A stretch of DNA of 64,000 nucleotides from Ignatzschineria ureiclastica (lineage in GTDB: Bacteria > Pseudomonadota > Gammaproteobacteria > Cardiobacteriales > Wohlfahrtiimonadaceae): assembly GCF_003121845.1 (NCBI RefSeq), contig NZ_QEWQ01000002.1, positions 62,001 through 126,000 of the forward strand. The letters run 5' to 3'. The notes under the pieces are model-generated. The model saw only the letters and a list, made by a program, of their open reading frames with translations. It was not told the DNA's origin and did no database searches. Shown here piece by piece: positions 47,458 through 56,685 of this stretch. The translations under genes and the position numbers were made by a program. How positions within the stretch are numbered: position 1 is the stretch's first letter; every line of letters starts with the position of its first letter.

Positions 47458-48579
47458 ATGGCAAGCGTAGTATTAAAAGGCATTACTAAACATTATGGAA
47501 CGCAACGTAAACCGGGGAATTTGATTCTAAAAGGGATCGATATTGCGATTGAAAAGGGGGAATTTATTGTTGTGGTCGGCCCCTCAGGTTGCGGTAAATC
47601 AACATTATTGCGGGTTATTGCCGGCTTAGAGGAATCTTCTAGTGGGCAGATTATGATTGGCGATCGAGATGTGACGAAGTTAGAGCCGGCACAGCGGGAT
47701 ATTGCAATGGTTTTCCAAAACTATGCGCTCTATCCCCATATGACCGTCCGAGAGAATATGGCATATGGTGTGAAGCTTGCGAAAATGCCTAAAGAAGAGA
47801 TTGATCGCCGGATTCGAGAAACTGCTAAAATGCTCGATATAGAGATGCATCTTGATAAGAAACCCAATGCGCTCTCCGGCGGACAACGACAACGGGTTGC
47901 GATGGGACGAGCTATTGTCCGTAAGCCAAAACTCTTTCTCTTTGATGAGCCACTCTCAAATCTCGATGCCAAACTGCGTACATCCACTCGATTAGAGATT
48001 CGCCGGCGACATAATGAGATTGGTATCACTTCACTCTATGTCACTCACGATCAAACAGAAGCGATGACCTTAGCGGATCGAATGATTATCTTAAATGGGG
48101 GCAATATTGAACAATTTGGGACGCCGCAAGAGATTTTCCACGAACCTGCTTCCACTTTTGTCGCGAATTTTATGGGATCGCCGGCGATGAATCTACTACC
48201 GGTGGAGATTACGGATGCCGGGCTCTATTTTCAAGGGCAGTTATTACCCGGCATTATCGTGCCGGAAGCGCTACGAGCTACAGGAAAAAGATCGTGGATT
48301 GTCGGGATTCGACCTGAGCATATTATCTTGCGCTCACAAGAGGCGACGGATACAAGCCATAGAATGCCAACGATTACCACAACATTAACCCTAGCAGAAA
48401 CATTAGGTTCAGAAATTCTACTCTATTGCGATCTCTTAGGAACAATGCTAACGGTGAAGCAATCGCATCATATTGAGAATATCGGTCGTTTTCAGTTAGG
48501 AGAGCATCTTGAATTAGAGTTCCCACAAAAGTCGCTCTATTGGTTTGATGCAGATACACAAAAGCGAGTTGTGTTGTAA
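47458..48579 (+). CDS. ugpC: Glycerol-3-phosphate ABC transporter ATP-binding protein
   Basis: 373-aa MalK-type ATPase: Walker [10 protein letters not shown] (about residue 42), Q-loop [14 protein letters not shown], signature [14 protein letters not shown] (about 141), Walker [14 protein letters not shown], switch [10 protein letters not shown], then a C-terminal TOBE domain (IVGIRPEHI). AAGGAT precedes the start. It completes ugpBAEC; ugpQ is 515 bp downstream beyond repeat R6. Confidence 0.95.
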   Translation: MASVVLKGITKHYGTQRKPGNLILKGIDIAIEKGEFIVVVGPSGCGKSTLLRVIAGLEESSSGQIMIGDRDVTKLEPAQRDIAMVFQNYALYPHMTVRENMAYGVKLAKMPKEEIDRRIRETAKMLDIEMHLDKKPNALSGGQRQRVAMGRAIVRKPKLFLFDEPLSNLDAKLRTSTRLEIRRRHNEIGITSLYVTHDQTEAMTLADRMIILNGGNIEQFGTPQEIFHEPASTFVANFMGSPAMNLLPVEITDAGLYFQGQLLPGIIVPEALRATGKRSWIVGIRPEHIILRSQEATDTSHRMPTITTTLTLAETLGSEILLYCDLLGTMLTVKQSHHIENIGRFQLGEHLELEFPQKSLYWFDADTQKRVVL

Positions 48580-48638
48580 CGTGTCAGAGAGCTTATCAGA
48601 TAAAGGGATAGATAGAGAGATTGGTTTAAAATAAGTAC

Positions 48639-48823
48639 TATAGTCATATCGGTTCAAAATAAGCTTATTTAAATGCCGGCGCATCGGTTGATCTAGGCAA
48701 GGAAGCTGTTCTATCCGGCATTTTGCAAGTGTTGGTGAGTCAGGTTTATGTTCTTTTAAATTCTTTTAAAATCACGCGCAATAACTGTTTAAAAACCAGT
48801 TTTCTTAAACCAAATTTACTATA
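48639..48823 (-). repeat. Dispersed MITE-like element, copy R6 (long form)
   Basis: On the plus strand it starts TATAGTCATATCGGTTCAAA and ends AAACCAAATTTACTATA, 185 bp. It contains CGCCGGCATTT-type and ATGCCGG arms and the extra segment that marks long forms. It is opposite in orientation to R7 on the other side of ugpQ. The remaining 270 bp before ugpQ are AT-rich with no gene. Confidence 0.92.
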
Positions 48824-49093
48824 TTTAAATAACAGATAAGTTGAATTGTATATAAGAATATAGGTGTATAAACATATAAATATATTCATTATGAGTTTTA
48901 TTCTAGTTTGATTGTTTTGAGGAATATAATTTTATAATTAAATATTATTTGATAATAAAAATTCTGCAATATATTATCATTTAGAACAGATAGGATAAAA
49001 CTTGTGATCAATAGCACTCAAGTCGCTAGGAATGTGATCGAGAAAGTCATCAGTAGATTGAGTAACAACGTAATAACGATATAAAGGCTAATT

Positions 49094-49969
49094 ATGACAG
49101 CAACAGGGATTGTTATGAGAAATGAAGAAGTAATAGAGCGCTATCCAACAGTGATCTCGCATCGTGGTGCGGGTAAGGATGCGCCGGAGAATACATTAGC
49201 GGCTTTTCGTTTGGGCGCTTCTCAAGGTTTTACGATGTTTGAATGTGATGCGAAATTATCGCAAGATGATATCCTCTTTTTATTGCACGATTCAACGCTA
49301 GAGCGCACGACTAATGGCCAAGGGGAAGCGAAAAAACTGACTTGGAATGCACTCTCACAGCTTGATGCCGGCAGTTGGCATTCCCCTGAATATGCCGGAG
49401 AAACAGTGCCCCGTTTGGGCGCATTAGTGGATTATATTGTCGCTAATCAATATCGATTAAATATTGAGATTAAGCCGAATCCCGGCGAAGCTTATGAGAC
49501 AGGTAAAGCGGTTGCCACACTATTGCAAGATCTGATCTTATCTCGCCTAGATAGCTGTTTAGATCTCCTCTTTGATGAGCCTTTAGAAGAGCTATTTGAT
49601 CGACTCTACGATGATCTTGTGGAGAATCCAACGACTTCTTGTGTGAAACGACAATTTTTGCTCTCTTCTTTTGAACCGGATGCACTCAAAGGTGCTAAAG
49701 AGATTGCCCCGACATTGCCGAGAGCGCTACTGCTTGATGAAGATCAGACTGATATCGAAAAAGTGATCGCTCAGTTACAAGCCTTAGAATGTCAAGGTGT
49801 AGTGGCTTACTACCCACTTGTAACCGAAGCATTTATGCGACGTTGTCGGGAGATTGATTGTTTCGTAATGGTCTATACGGTGAATGATCCCAATGAAGCG
49901 AAGCGCTTATTAGACCTCGGTGTAACTAGTGTGATTACTGATAATATGAGTTTTGCCGATCTCTTTTAG
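49094..49969 (+). CDS. ugpQ: Glycerophosphodiester phosphodiesterase
   Basis: 291-aa cytoplasmic GDPD. The N-terminal catalytic SHRGAGKDAPENTLAAF (about residue 21), the metal-binding FECDAKLSQDDILFLLHD and NIEIKPNPG motifs are present, with the ending MVYTVNDPNEAKRLLDLGV. It hydrolyses imported glycerophosphodiesters to glycerol-3-phosphate. It is about 40 residues longer than E. coli UgpQ; the excess is an acidic insert (about residues 155-180, LLFDEPLEELFDRLYDDL). AAAGG precedes the ATG. It is probably expressed separately from ugpC. Confidence 0.93.
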   Translation: MTATGIVMRNEEVIERYPTVISHRGAGKDAPENTLAAFRLGASQGFTMFECDAKLSQDDILFLLHDSTLERTTNGQGEAKKLTWNALSQLDAGSWHSPEYAGETVPRLGALVDYIVANQYRLNIEIKPNPGEAYETGKAVATLLQDLILSRLDSCLDLLFDEPLEELFDRLYDDLVENPTTSCVKRQFLLSSFEPDALKGAKEIAPTLPRALLLDEDQTDIEKVIAQLQALECQGVVAYYPLVTEAFMRRCREIDCFVMVYTVNDPNEAKRLLDLGVTSVITDNMSFADLF

Positions 49970-50003
49970 CGTATTGCCGGTAATTGAACACTAGGAAATA
50001 TAG

Positions 50004-50030
50004 AAAGGCTTGCGAATCACAAGCCTTTTT
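50004..50030 (+). terminator. Terminator of ugpQ
   Basis: AAAGGCTTG / CAAGCCTTT stem with a 7-nt loop, followed by more Ts. Confidence 0.88.
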
Positions 50031-50062
50031 GTCGTGATGGTCATCAGAGAGATGATGTGATT

Positions 50063-50235
50063 TATAGTAAATTTGGTTTAAGAAAAATGTTTTTTAAACA
50101 GCTATTGCGGGATTTTAAAAAACATCAAATCGTACTAAATAGCAGTTGCAAGATGCCGGATAGAACAGCTTTCGCACTTCTTACAACTGATGCGCCGGCA
50201 TTTAAAGGCGCTTATGTTGAACTGACCTTACTATA
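50063..50235 (+). repeat. Dispersed MITE-like element, copy R7 (long form, both ends intact)
   Basis: Starts TATAGTAAATTTGGTTTAAG and ends TTGAACTGACCTTACTATA, 173 bp. The long-form segment (CAGCTATTGCGGGATTTTAA) parallels the one in R1, R6 and R9. It is located between the ugpQ terminator and the DUF2892 gene end. Confidence 0.92.
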
Positions 50236-50260
50236 AATAGATGAAGAGCGTAATGGAGGG

Positions 50261-50482
50261 TTATTTCTCAACATTTGTTTCTGCATCTTTCTCTGCACAT
50301 TTCTTACAAGTATTAATCCCTAATACCGGATAGAGCGGGCAGTAACGGAAAATACCGGTGAGTAGCGGGACAAGTCCGATTAATCCCCAAAGTGATTTAG
50401 GACCGATAAATACTAAACTTAAGAGAATAAGACCGATAATAATACGGATGATTGAATCAGTAGAACCGATATTCTTTTGCAT
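50261..50482 (-). CDS. DUF2892-family small membrane protein
   Basis: 73 aa. It has the family start QKNIGSTDSIIRIIIG and two hydrophobic segments (about residues 10-28 and 30-45), then CPLYPVLGINTCKK with conserved cysteines, and a charged tail. Related domains occur fused to rhodanese in YgaP; here it stands alone. Function is not established. GAGG precedes the start. Confidence 0.85.
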   Translation of the reverse strand: MQKNIGSTDSIIRIIIGLILLSLVFIGPKSLWGLIGLVPLLTGIFRYCPLYPVLGINTCKKCAEKDAETNVEK

Positions 50483-50856
50483 AATGAATTCCTCAAGAAG
50501 TGGTTGACATTAAAATAATGTTACGAATATGAATAGGGTGCAATATTGCCTAAATAGAGCGACTGAAATCGTGGTTGAAAACATCATTCAATATCTCAAT
50601 CAGCAGGTTAGTAGGCAAGGATCTTAGAGTATATTTGTGGTCTAAGTAATATATAACTTTAATAATATATAAAATTATATATAGTCTAAGTCATAGTATG
50701 AGGTGAGCAGACAAGTGTCAAGTATTGCGATGATGATTTGTTGCGGTTTGCGTAACTTATTCAGAAATAACTCTATTTGATGTGAAAGAGTGGTAAAATT
50801 AGATGGTTTTATTGATCTATTGGCGGAATCTGTAACACAATATCAACCTATTGAAT
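50483..50856. other. Gene-free divergent region
   Basis: 374 bp between divergent genes. The centre (50640-50700) is an AT-rich low-complexity stretch with ATATATAAAATTATATAT and a GTCTAAGT word on both sides. No operator or RNA gene is recognised. Confidence 0.4.
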
Positions 50857-51738
50857 ATGATGAGAGGGATTATGCATCCATTTTTTGATTATTGGCTTGA
50901 GCAAGAAGCATTATTACAGCGCCTTGTGGGAGAGGCAATATCACTTCTGTTCGGGGCTTTTTTTGTGAGTTTGATTGCCGGCTCTCTACTTGGGTTATTA
51001 CTTGCAGGATTACGTCGAGGGCAGAGTCCACTTATCCGTCTGATCTCTGGTATTTTACGTTTTGCGGTGATGTTATTGGGAGATTATCCTTTTATTATCC
51101 TATTTATGTTCATTGTAATACTCGGTTATTACGGCAATATGTTACCTTTTGATCAGATGTTGCAACTCTTGCTGATGGGATGGGGCGCATTGCGTTTTGC
51201 ATATTTTATGCTACAAAATCTCATTGATCGAGCGGAAGAGGAAGGCTTTGCCATACAATTTATTCGCAGTGCTCGGCAGTTAGCTATTTCCCTTATTAGC
51301 GCAGTGGTTATCGCCGGAATTATTGGGCGAATGGGCATTGGTCGATTACTGTATGAAGGATTCTATCAAGAAGATTTTATGAGCTTTAGTACAGGTGCGT
51401 TACTCTTTGCGATACTGATTGTCGCAGTGGAGTTGATCTTTGGTATTGTGCTCTTTAAAGCTCGGAAAAGTTTGCGCCGTCAACGCCAAGAACTAAGAGA
51501 ACATCTAAAACAACAATTTGCGAAAGCGAATACTTTTGAAACGTCAGATTATGCGCAAGCATTTGATGATGAATTACGTGAAGAGGCAGAAGCGGTATTA
51601 GCGCAAGCCCCTGAACCGATTGCCGAAAAAGCGAATCATCATATCACAACACCGACATCAACAAGTGCTGCCAATAGTAAAGGCGCTCAATCACCACAAT
51701 CAGCCAAAGATGATCCATTTTCCGGCCTGATTCAGTAG
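50857..51738 (+). CDS. Orphan MetI-like membrane protein with charged tail
   Basis: About 293 aa. Five hydrophobic segments (about residues 25-52, 62-82, 92-110, 140-160 and 180-200) precede a long polar C-terminal tail (about 203-293) that begins KARKSLRRQRQELREHLKQQF and ends Ser/Ala-rich. LISAVVIAGIIGRMGIGRLLYEGF resembles the MetI (D-methionine permease) segment before the last helix. No MetN ATPase or MetQ binding protein is adjacent, so a transporter role is only a suggestion. Start uncertain: TTG 50851, ATG 50857, 50860 or 50872. Hypothetical. Confidence 0.6.
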   Translation: MMRGIMHPFFDYWLEQEALLQRLVGEAISLLFGAFFVSLIAGSLLGLLLAGLRRGQSPLIRLISGILRFAVMLLGDYPFIILFMFIVILGYYGNMLPFDQMLQLLLMGWGALRFAYFMLQNLIDRAEEEGFAIQFIRSARQLAISLISAVVIAGIIGRMGIGRLLYEGFYQEDFMSFSTGALLFAILIVAVELIFGIVLFKARKSLRRQRQELREHLKQQFAKANTFETSDYAQAFDDELREEAEAVLAQAPEPIAEKANHHITTPTSTSAANSKGAQSPQSAKDDPFSGLIQ

Positions 51739-51750
51739 TATTTGTCTTAT

Positions 51751-52671
51751 TTATAGATTTGCAAAAAAGACGAGGAAAATCGGCGCTAATAGGTTGGTAA
51801 TAAACCCAAAACTGATGGCAATGGGCACCACTTGTGGCCCGCCGGCGCGCTGAATAACCGGTAGTACAAAATCTAAAGAGGTTGCACCCCCAGAACCTAC
51901 CGAGGTCAGTGGAAAACGTGCCATTAATAGCGGAATCATCATAAAGGCGAAGAACTCTCGAAAGAGGTCATTGAAGAAAGCGATAGAGCCCATAATAGGG
52001 CCTTGTGCATCTTGGAGAATAATGGTCGAGAGCGAGTACCAGCCAAAACCAGAACTAATAGCTAGTCCTTGGACTACCGGCATTTGCAAAATGAGCGCCG
52101 CGATGATACCGCCGACAAAGGAGGAGATAATAAAAAAGAAGCTTAAGATTAACCCATAACGATTAAAGAGCACCGCTTTAAGTTGAATGCCGCTTGCCCG
52201 TAGCTGTAGACCGACACAAGCAAGGAGAATCACAATAGCGACTTCCGCAAGATGTTCCGGTACTTTGACATATTGATTAGCCAGTAATCCTACAATTAAC
52301 CCTAGAATAATGGTGCCGATTAATTTAAAAGAGCCCAAGAGAGAGTGCCAAGTAGAACCTTGTGGCGGTCGATCCCCTTTGATTTTAAAAGGAAGCAGTT
52401 TATCGAGATAGAGAAGCGTTACCATATTTAGGCCTAAAATAGCGATGATAAAAACCGCAGTTTTCCCAAATATCGATTGCAATTGATTCCAAAGATCAGG
52501 AATCAGAGAGAGATTCAGCCCCATAATAAAGAGTACAAGATAGATCAATGCAATCAGCGCCTGATCGACCAATCGAATCAAACGTCTATTTTTAAGTGGA
52601 ATGGCAAAGCCAAGAAAGAGCGGGAGCAGAACCCAAAGGAGCGTTTGTAACATATCTTTTGCTATATCCAT
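51751..52671 (-). CDS. lysO: L-lysine exporter LysO
   Basis: 306-aa inner-membrane protein of the LysO (YbjE, DUF340) family with about eight helices. The family core SGFGWYSLSTIILQD, the segment SIAFFNDLFREFFA and GGATSLDFVLPVIQRAGG follow E. coli LysO closely. It exports lysine and toxic analogues. The first ATG has no clear ribosome site; ATG seven codons later is possible. Convergent with the MetI-like gene, 12 bp apart, without a terminator between. Confidence 0.9.
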   Translation of the reverse strand: MDIAKDMLQTLLWVLLPLFLGFAIPLKNRRLIRLVDQALIALIYLVLFIMGLNLSLIPDLWNQLQSIFGKTAVFIIAILGLNMVTLLYLDKLLPFKIKGDRPPQGSTWHSLLGSFKLIGTIILGLIVGLLANQYVKVPEHLAEVAIVILLACVGLQLRASGIQLKAVLFNRYGLILSFFFIISSFVGGIIAALILQMPVVQGLAISSGFGWYSLSTIILQDAQGPIMGSIAFFNDLFREFFAFMMIPLLMARFPLTSVGSGGATSLDFVLPVIQRAGGPQVVPIAISFGFITNLLAPIFLVFFANL

Positions 52672-52927
52672 TCAAAATCAGAGAGCCGAGTAGAGAGGAT
52701 AGCAGTGATGTGCTTAAAGTAAAATAGTTAAGTGAAATATTGCAGCGGAAAATAATGGAAATCTCTGTTGAGCAATCATTGAGGGAGTAGGATGAGTAGA
52801 ACAAGTAGAACAATTTGTATATTAATCAATAAATGATCGGGATTATCATAGTAATGATAGTTATTGTGCGCTTTTTTATGATAAAATGCCCTCTTTTCTT
52901 CTCTTGTCAAAATAAGGGTGATTAAAT

Positions 52928-53680
52928 ATGGCAGGTCATAGTAAATGGGCAAATATCCAGCATCGTAAAGGTGCGCAGGATAAAAAACGTGGGAAAATAT
53001 TCACCAAATTAATTCGTGAGATTACGATTGCTGTGCGAGCAACCGGCAACGGCGATCCTGACGCAAACCCTCGCTTACGCTTAGCGGTTGATAAAGCGTA
53101 TGGCGCTAATATGCCAAAAGATACTATTGAGAGAGCGATTAATCGTGGTCTTGGTATCTCAGATGGCCCACCAGATGAAGAGATTCGTTATGAAGGTTAT
53201 GGTGCCGGTGGTGTTGCCGTAATGGTGGATTGCCTTTCGAATAACCGTAACCGGACTGCCGGCGAAGTGCGTCACGCATTTACTAAATATGGCGGTAATT
53301 TAGGAACCGATGGTTCTGTGGCATTCCAATTTAGAGAACTAGGTGTTTTATCATATCCTGCAGGCTCTGATGAAGATGGGATTACAGAAGCGGCGATTAT
53401 GGCCGGTGCTGAAGATGTGGTAGTAGATGATGATGGTTCTATCGAAGTATTAACTACGCCACAAAGCTATGCAGAAGTGCATAATGCAATGGTTGAAGCA
53501 GGTTTTGAGCCTGAAGATTCTGAAGTGACACAATATGCGGATAATAATGTCGCAATTGATGCTGAAGCAGCCGAGAAAGTGATGGCGATGGTGGAAGCAT
53601 TAGAAAATCTTGATGATGTACAGAAAGTCTACTCTAACGCTGATATCTCAGATGAGATCTTAGCGGAAATCTTCAAGTAA
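52928..53680 (+). CDS. yebC: YebC/PmpR-family regulatory or translation factor
   Basis: 250 aa, with the canonical start MAGHSKWANIQHRKGAQDKKRGK and the motifs GADPDANPRLR-like (here GDPDANPRLRLAVDKA), GYGAGGVAVMVDCLSNNRNRT and NLGTDGSVAFQF. Members bind DNA as regulators or act on ribosomes stalled at proline stretches. AAGGGTG precedes the start. It opens the common yebC-ruvC-ruvA arrangement. Confidence 0.96.
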   Translation: MAGHSKWANIQHRKGAQDKKRGKIFTKLIREITIAVRATGNGDPDANPRLRLAVDKAYGANMPKDTIERAINRGLGISDGPPDEEIRYEGYGAGGVAVMVDCLSNNRNRTAGEVRHAFTKYGGNLGTDGSVAFQFRELGVLSYPAGSDEDGITEAAIMAGAEDVVVDDDGSIEVLTTPQSYAEVHNAMVEAGFEPEDSEVTQYADNNVAIDAEAAEKVMAMVEALENLDDVQKVYSNADISDEILAEIFK

Positions 53681-53701
53681 TCCTGTAATCGAGTATTATC
53701 G

Positions 53702-54184
53702 ATGATTATTTTAGGGATTGACCCAGGCTCACGTATTACGGGCTATGGTGTCATCGATATTAGCGGCCGGAAGCCACGTTATGTGGACTCCGGCTGTATT
53801 CGTATGGATACGAAAGCCCCTATGTCAGTACGCTTATTAACGATTTTTCAAGGTGTTGATCAGCTCATTGCACTCTATCGGCCACAAGTGCTCTCTATCG
53901 AAGAGGTTTTTATGCATAAAAATCCCCAATCGGCCCTGAAATTAGGACAAGCGCGGGGGGTTGCAATCTGTGCGGCCGCGATGGCCGAGCTTGAAGTGGT
54001 AGAGTATGCGGCCACGCGGATTAAGCAGACGATTGTAGGGCAAGGGCACGCGGAGAAAGCACAAGTGCAACATATGGTGCAGAGTCTATTGAAACTCAAT
54101 CGTAAACCCCAAGCAGATGCGGCTGATGCGTTAGCTGCCGCACTTACACACGCATTTCACCGAAGAATGGAAGGATTATTATGA
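53702..54184 (+). CDS. ruvC: Holliday junction resolvase
   Basis: 160-aa RNase-H-fold endonuclease. Catalytic acids are seen at Asp7 ([12 protein letters not shown]), the Glu in SIEEVF (about 66) and the Asp pair in [11 protein letters not shown] (about 139). It cuts junctions in complex with RuvAB. It is slightly shorter than E. coli RuvC (173 aa), ending soon after the last catalytic helix. Its stop overlaps the ruvA start by 4 bp. Confidence 0.96.
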   Translation: MIILGIDPGSRITGYGVIDISGRKPRYVDSGCIRMDTKAPMSVRLLTIFQGVDQLIALYRPQVLSIEEVFMHKNPQSALKLGQARGVAICAAAMAELEVVEYAATRIKQTIVGQGHAEKAQVQHMVQSLLKLNRKPQADAADALAAALTHAFHRRMEGLL

Positions 54185-54786
54185 TTGGACGATTAACAGG
54201 AATTTTGGCAGAAAAACGCCTGCCGAATCAAGCCTTAGTAGATGTCAACGGTGTTGGCTATGAAGTAGAATTGCCGATGAGTAGCTTTGCGCAATTACCA
54301 CAAGAGGGCGAGAAGGTGCAACTCACCATTCACCACGTAGTTCGGGAAGATGCAAGCTTGTTATATGGTTTTTCAAGCCCTAAAGAACGAGAAGCGTTCA
54401 GGCTTCTAATTAAAGTTTCCGGCATTGGCCCTAAAAGTGCGATATTGATCCTCTCAGGTCTATCGGCCGAAGAGCTCTATCGTGTTATTAACCGCGATGA
54501 TTTAGCGAGTTTAACGAAGGTGCCCGGTGTGGGTAAGAAAACAGCAGAGCGTCTTATTATCGAGTTACGAGATAAAGTGAAAAATCTCGCTCCTGCAGCA
54601 GGATTTGATGATCTTCTAGGGGGCACTGAGCCTATTATGACAGATCCTCAAATGATTACAGATGATGCGATTGAAGCCTTAGTGAGCTTAGGCTATAACC
54701 AAACCGAAGCGAAAAAACGGGTGATGAAGGTCGCTAAACCCGGCTTAACACTGGAGATGATTATTCCATTGGCGCTGAAGTTGTAG
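54181..54786 (+). CDS. ruvA: Holliday junction branch migration protein RuvA
   Basis: 201-aa protein with the start [12 protein letters not shown], two helix-hairpin-helix motifs ([13 protein letters not shown], about 80; [16 protein letters not shown], about 115) and the C-terminal domain III ([15 protein letters not shown]) that contacts RuvB. GAAGGAT precedes the ATG. ruvB, which often follows, is absent: the next gene is convergent mutT after a terminator. Confidence 0.96.
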   Translation: MIGRLTGILAEKRLPNQALVDVNGVGYEVELPMSSFAQLPQEGEKVQLTIHHVVREDASLLYGFSSPKEREAFRLLIKVSGIGPKSAILILSGLSAEELYRVINRDDLASLTKVPGVGKKTAERLIIELRDKVKNLAPAAGFDDLLGGTEPIMTDPQMITDDAIEALVSLGYNQTEAKKRVMKVAKPGLTLEMIIPLALKL

Positions 54787-54831
54787 GGCGCTTTATTTAA
54801 AACGTTGGAAAATTAAGATTATCTATTGCTG

Positions 54832-54859
54832 AGCGGGAGTGAAATATCCCGCTTTTTTT
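54832..54859 (+). terminator. Terminator of ruvCA
   Basis: AGCGGGA / TCCCGCT stem with an 8-nt loop, then a run of seven Ts. Confidence 0.92.
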
Positions 54860-54891
54860 ATAATTGATATATGCAAGCGCCTGTTATCCTA

Positions 54892-55317
54892 TTATGGTGA
54901 GGTCAAAATATACTCAATCATTCTTTGATTGGCTTCAGGAAAGGGGAGCGATGAGAGCTCTTCTTTTGAGAACCAGGCTACTTCTTGAAATTCAGCACCG
55001 ATAGGTTCGCCGGTAAATTGGGTAATATCGTAGATTATGAAATCAATGGATTTATGCGGATAATCATAACGAAATTGAAGGGCAAGGGAGAGCTCTGTGA
55101 CTTCAATTGCAAGCTCTTCCTCTAATTCCCGAATCATCGCTACTTGATCCGCCTCATCTTGCTCAACTTTCCCGCCGGGGAATTCCCAAAGGCCGGCAAA
55201 TTCCTGAGTGGATTTCCGGCGACTGAGGAGAATTTGGCTGCGATCTTGATTCCAAATAATAGCGGCAACGACACGAATATCGGCAGGATTTTGAGCGGTT
55301 GTATTAGCTTGAGTCAT
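54892..55317 (-). CDS. mutT: MutT-type Nudix hydrolase (8-oxo-dGTP class)
   Basis: 141 aa. The Nudix box GGKVEQDEADQVAMIRELEEEL with its Gly, Glu and REXXEE positions is complete at about residues 50-72. The start VVAAIIWNQDRSQILLSRRK and the WFSKEEL end follow the MutT subgroup that removes oxidised dGTP. It is convergent with ruvA and 32 bp downstream of cinA on the same strand, so co-transcription with cinA is likely. Confidence 0.88.
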   Translation of the reverse strand: MTQANTTAQNPADIRVVAAIIWNQDRSQILLSRRKSTQEFAGLWEFPGGKVEQDEADQVAMIRELEEELAIEVTELSLALQFRYDYPHKSIDFIIYDITQFTGEPIGAEFQEVAWFSKEELSSLPFPEANQRMIEYILTSP

Positions 55318-55349
55318 AGTGAATCTTTGTTGTTAATGGGGGATAGTGA

Positions 55350-56546
55350 CTACTGATCTAATGCACCTAAAAGAGAGAGGCGAATCATATTCAGTAAGTT
55401 GATGACTGAGAAACTGACGGTATCATGCTCATTAAAATGGGGAATAATCATCGTTTTCTCTAATAGTGCTTCCCCTTGTTGGCAGAGGAGTGTTAATGTC
55501 ATATTGTTATAACTATGCGCTTCACCATGCACTGTAGCGACAATATCAGCTTTGCTAAGCGATTGGATATAGGCTAATTTCTCTTTATAGCGCTCAATAG
55601 AGAGTGCTTGATGTCGACTCTCGATCCAAGCACCTCGGAAATAATGTTCTGTTGCACTCTTCTCATTTAAGCGCATCGAGATCATCCCCTCACTAAAGGA
55701 TTCAAAGAGCGCAAGTGTTAAGCCTTTAGATTCAAGTAACTCTGCAACGGCTTCTTCCATGCTCGCTTTTCCCTCGCCAAAGCAGAGGTTCCCTAAGATT
55801 TTCTGTGCGCGTTGTGCAAAGGGTTCAATGAGAGCCATTGCACGCGCTTCTGAATCCGCTTTTGCAGAAAAACGTACCTGGATACCCTCAATACCGGAAG
55901 CTAAGAAAGAGAGTTTAGGGTTAGGTAGGTGATCAAGTTCATCATTAATATCGGCTAATAGTGCCGAGATATCGGATTCGCCTTTTCCCCAACAGCGAAG
56001 CGTACGAGTATAGACTCGTTCAATTTTAGGCAGTAATTGGGAGAGATAGGGAAGAATTGAGTCGCGCATCATTACTTTCATTTCTGACGGAACACCAGGC
56101 ATTAAAAAGATATGCTTTTCGCCAATTTGTAGATGAACACCCGGTGCTGTGCCAGGAAAGGCTTCTAAAATATGCGCACCCTCAGGATAGTATGCTTGAC
56201 GTAGATTATTGTCAGACATCTCTCGATTACGCTTGCGGAATTTATCGCGAATGATCTCGGCAAGCGCTTCATCATAGATCAATGGACGCTGAACTGCTTC
56301 GGCAAGAGCCTCTTTCGTAATATCATCTTGTGTTGGTCCAAGGCCACCCGTACAGAGAATAACATCAGCACGTTCTAAAGCACGACTAAAAGTAGTCGCC
56401 ATATTATGGAGATTATCACCCACAGTAGTTTTAAAATGGCAATCAATGCCGATTTCACTAAGTCGGCGTGCAATCCAAGGGCCATTGGTATCAATGGATT
56501 GTCCTAAGAGCATTTCTGAACCACTGACAATAATCTCTGCTTTCAT
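55350..56546 (-). CDS. cinA: CinA-family protein with divergent C-terminal domain
   Basis: 398 aa. The N-terminal molybdopterin-binding-like (COG1058) domain is well kept: EIIVSGSEMLLGQSIDTNG, LCTGGLGPTQDDITKEA and PGVPSEM. The C-terminal nicotinamide-nucleotide amidohydrolase region is degenerate: where PncC/CinA have an ESCTGG motif, this reads ESFSEG, and the following PGSS region is AT-type (KSATEHYFRGAW). The amidase activity may be lost. AGGGGAT precedes the start. Confidence 0.85.
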   Translation of the reverse strand: MKAEIIVSGSEMLLGQSIDTNGPWIARRLSEIGIDCHFKTTVGDNLHNMATTFSRALERADVILCTGGLGPTQDDITKEALAEAVQRPLIYDEALAEIIRDKFRKRNREMSDNNLRQAYYPEGAHILEAFPGTAPGVHLQIGEKHIFLMPGVPSEMKVMMRDSILPYLSQLLPKIERVYTRTLRCWGKGESDISALLADINDELDHLPNPKLSFLASGIEGIQVRFSAKADSEARAMALIEPFAQRAQKILGNLCFGEGKASMEEAVAELLESKGLTLALFESFSEGMISMRLNEKSATEHYFRGAWIESRHQALSIERYKEKLAYIQSLSKADIVATVHGEAHSYNNMTLTLLCQQGEALLEKTMIIPHFNEHDTVSFSVINLLNMIRLSLLGALDQ

Positions 56547-56565
56547 TTGCTATCCCCTAATCAGA

Positions 56566-56593
56566 ATATTGTTAATTAGATATTGTTAATTAG
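56566..56593. repeat. Two 14-bp tandem units upstream of cinA
   Basis: ATATTGTTAATTAG occurs twice in exact tandem (56566-56579, 56580-56593). Confidence 0.95.
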
Positions 56594-56685
56594 AGTATCA
56601 TTCTACCGCAACTTAATGGGCAATGTTGACAATTCATCTGAGGAGTATTCCGAATGGGAAGCGCAATTTTGATCTATTCTCTTCT

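Noticed and set aside
48639-48823. GGTTCAA words in several intergenic regions suggested tRNA T-arms
   Set aside because: They belong to the terminal inverted repeats of the dispersed element. No acceptor, D-arm or anticodon arm can be built around them.
52795-52811. AGTAGAAC-A-AGTAGAAC resembling half of the trp-like palindrome, upstream of lysO and yebC
   Set aside because: The two halves are in direct, not inverted, orientation and form a 9-bp tandem repeat; this fits the micro-duplication pattern better than an operator.
52672-52927. Lysine riboswitch before lysO
   Set aside because: The lysO leader is short on the minus strand and shows no multi-helix conserved core.
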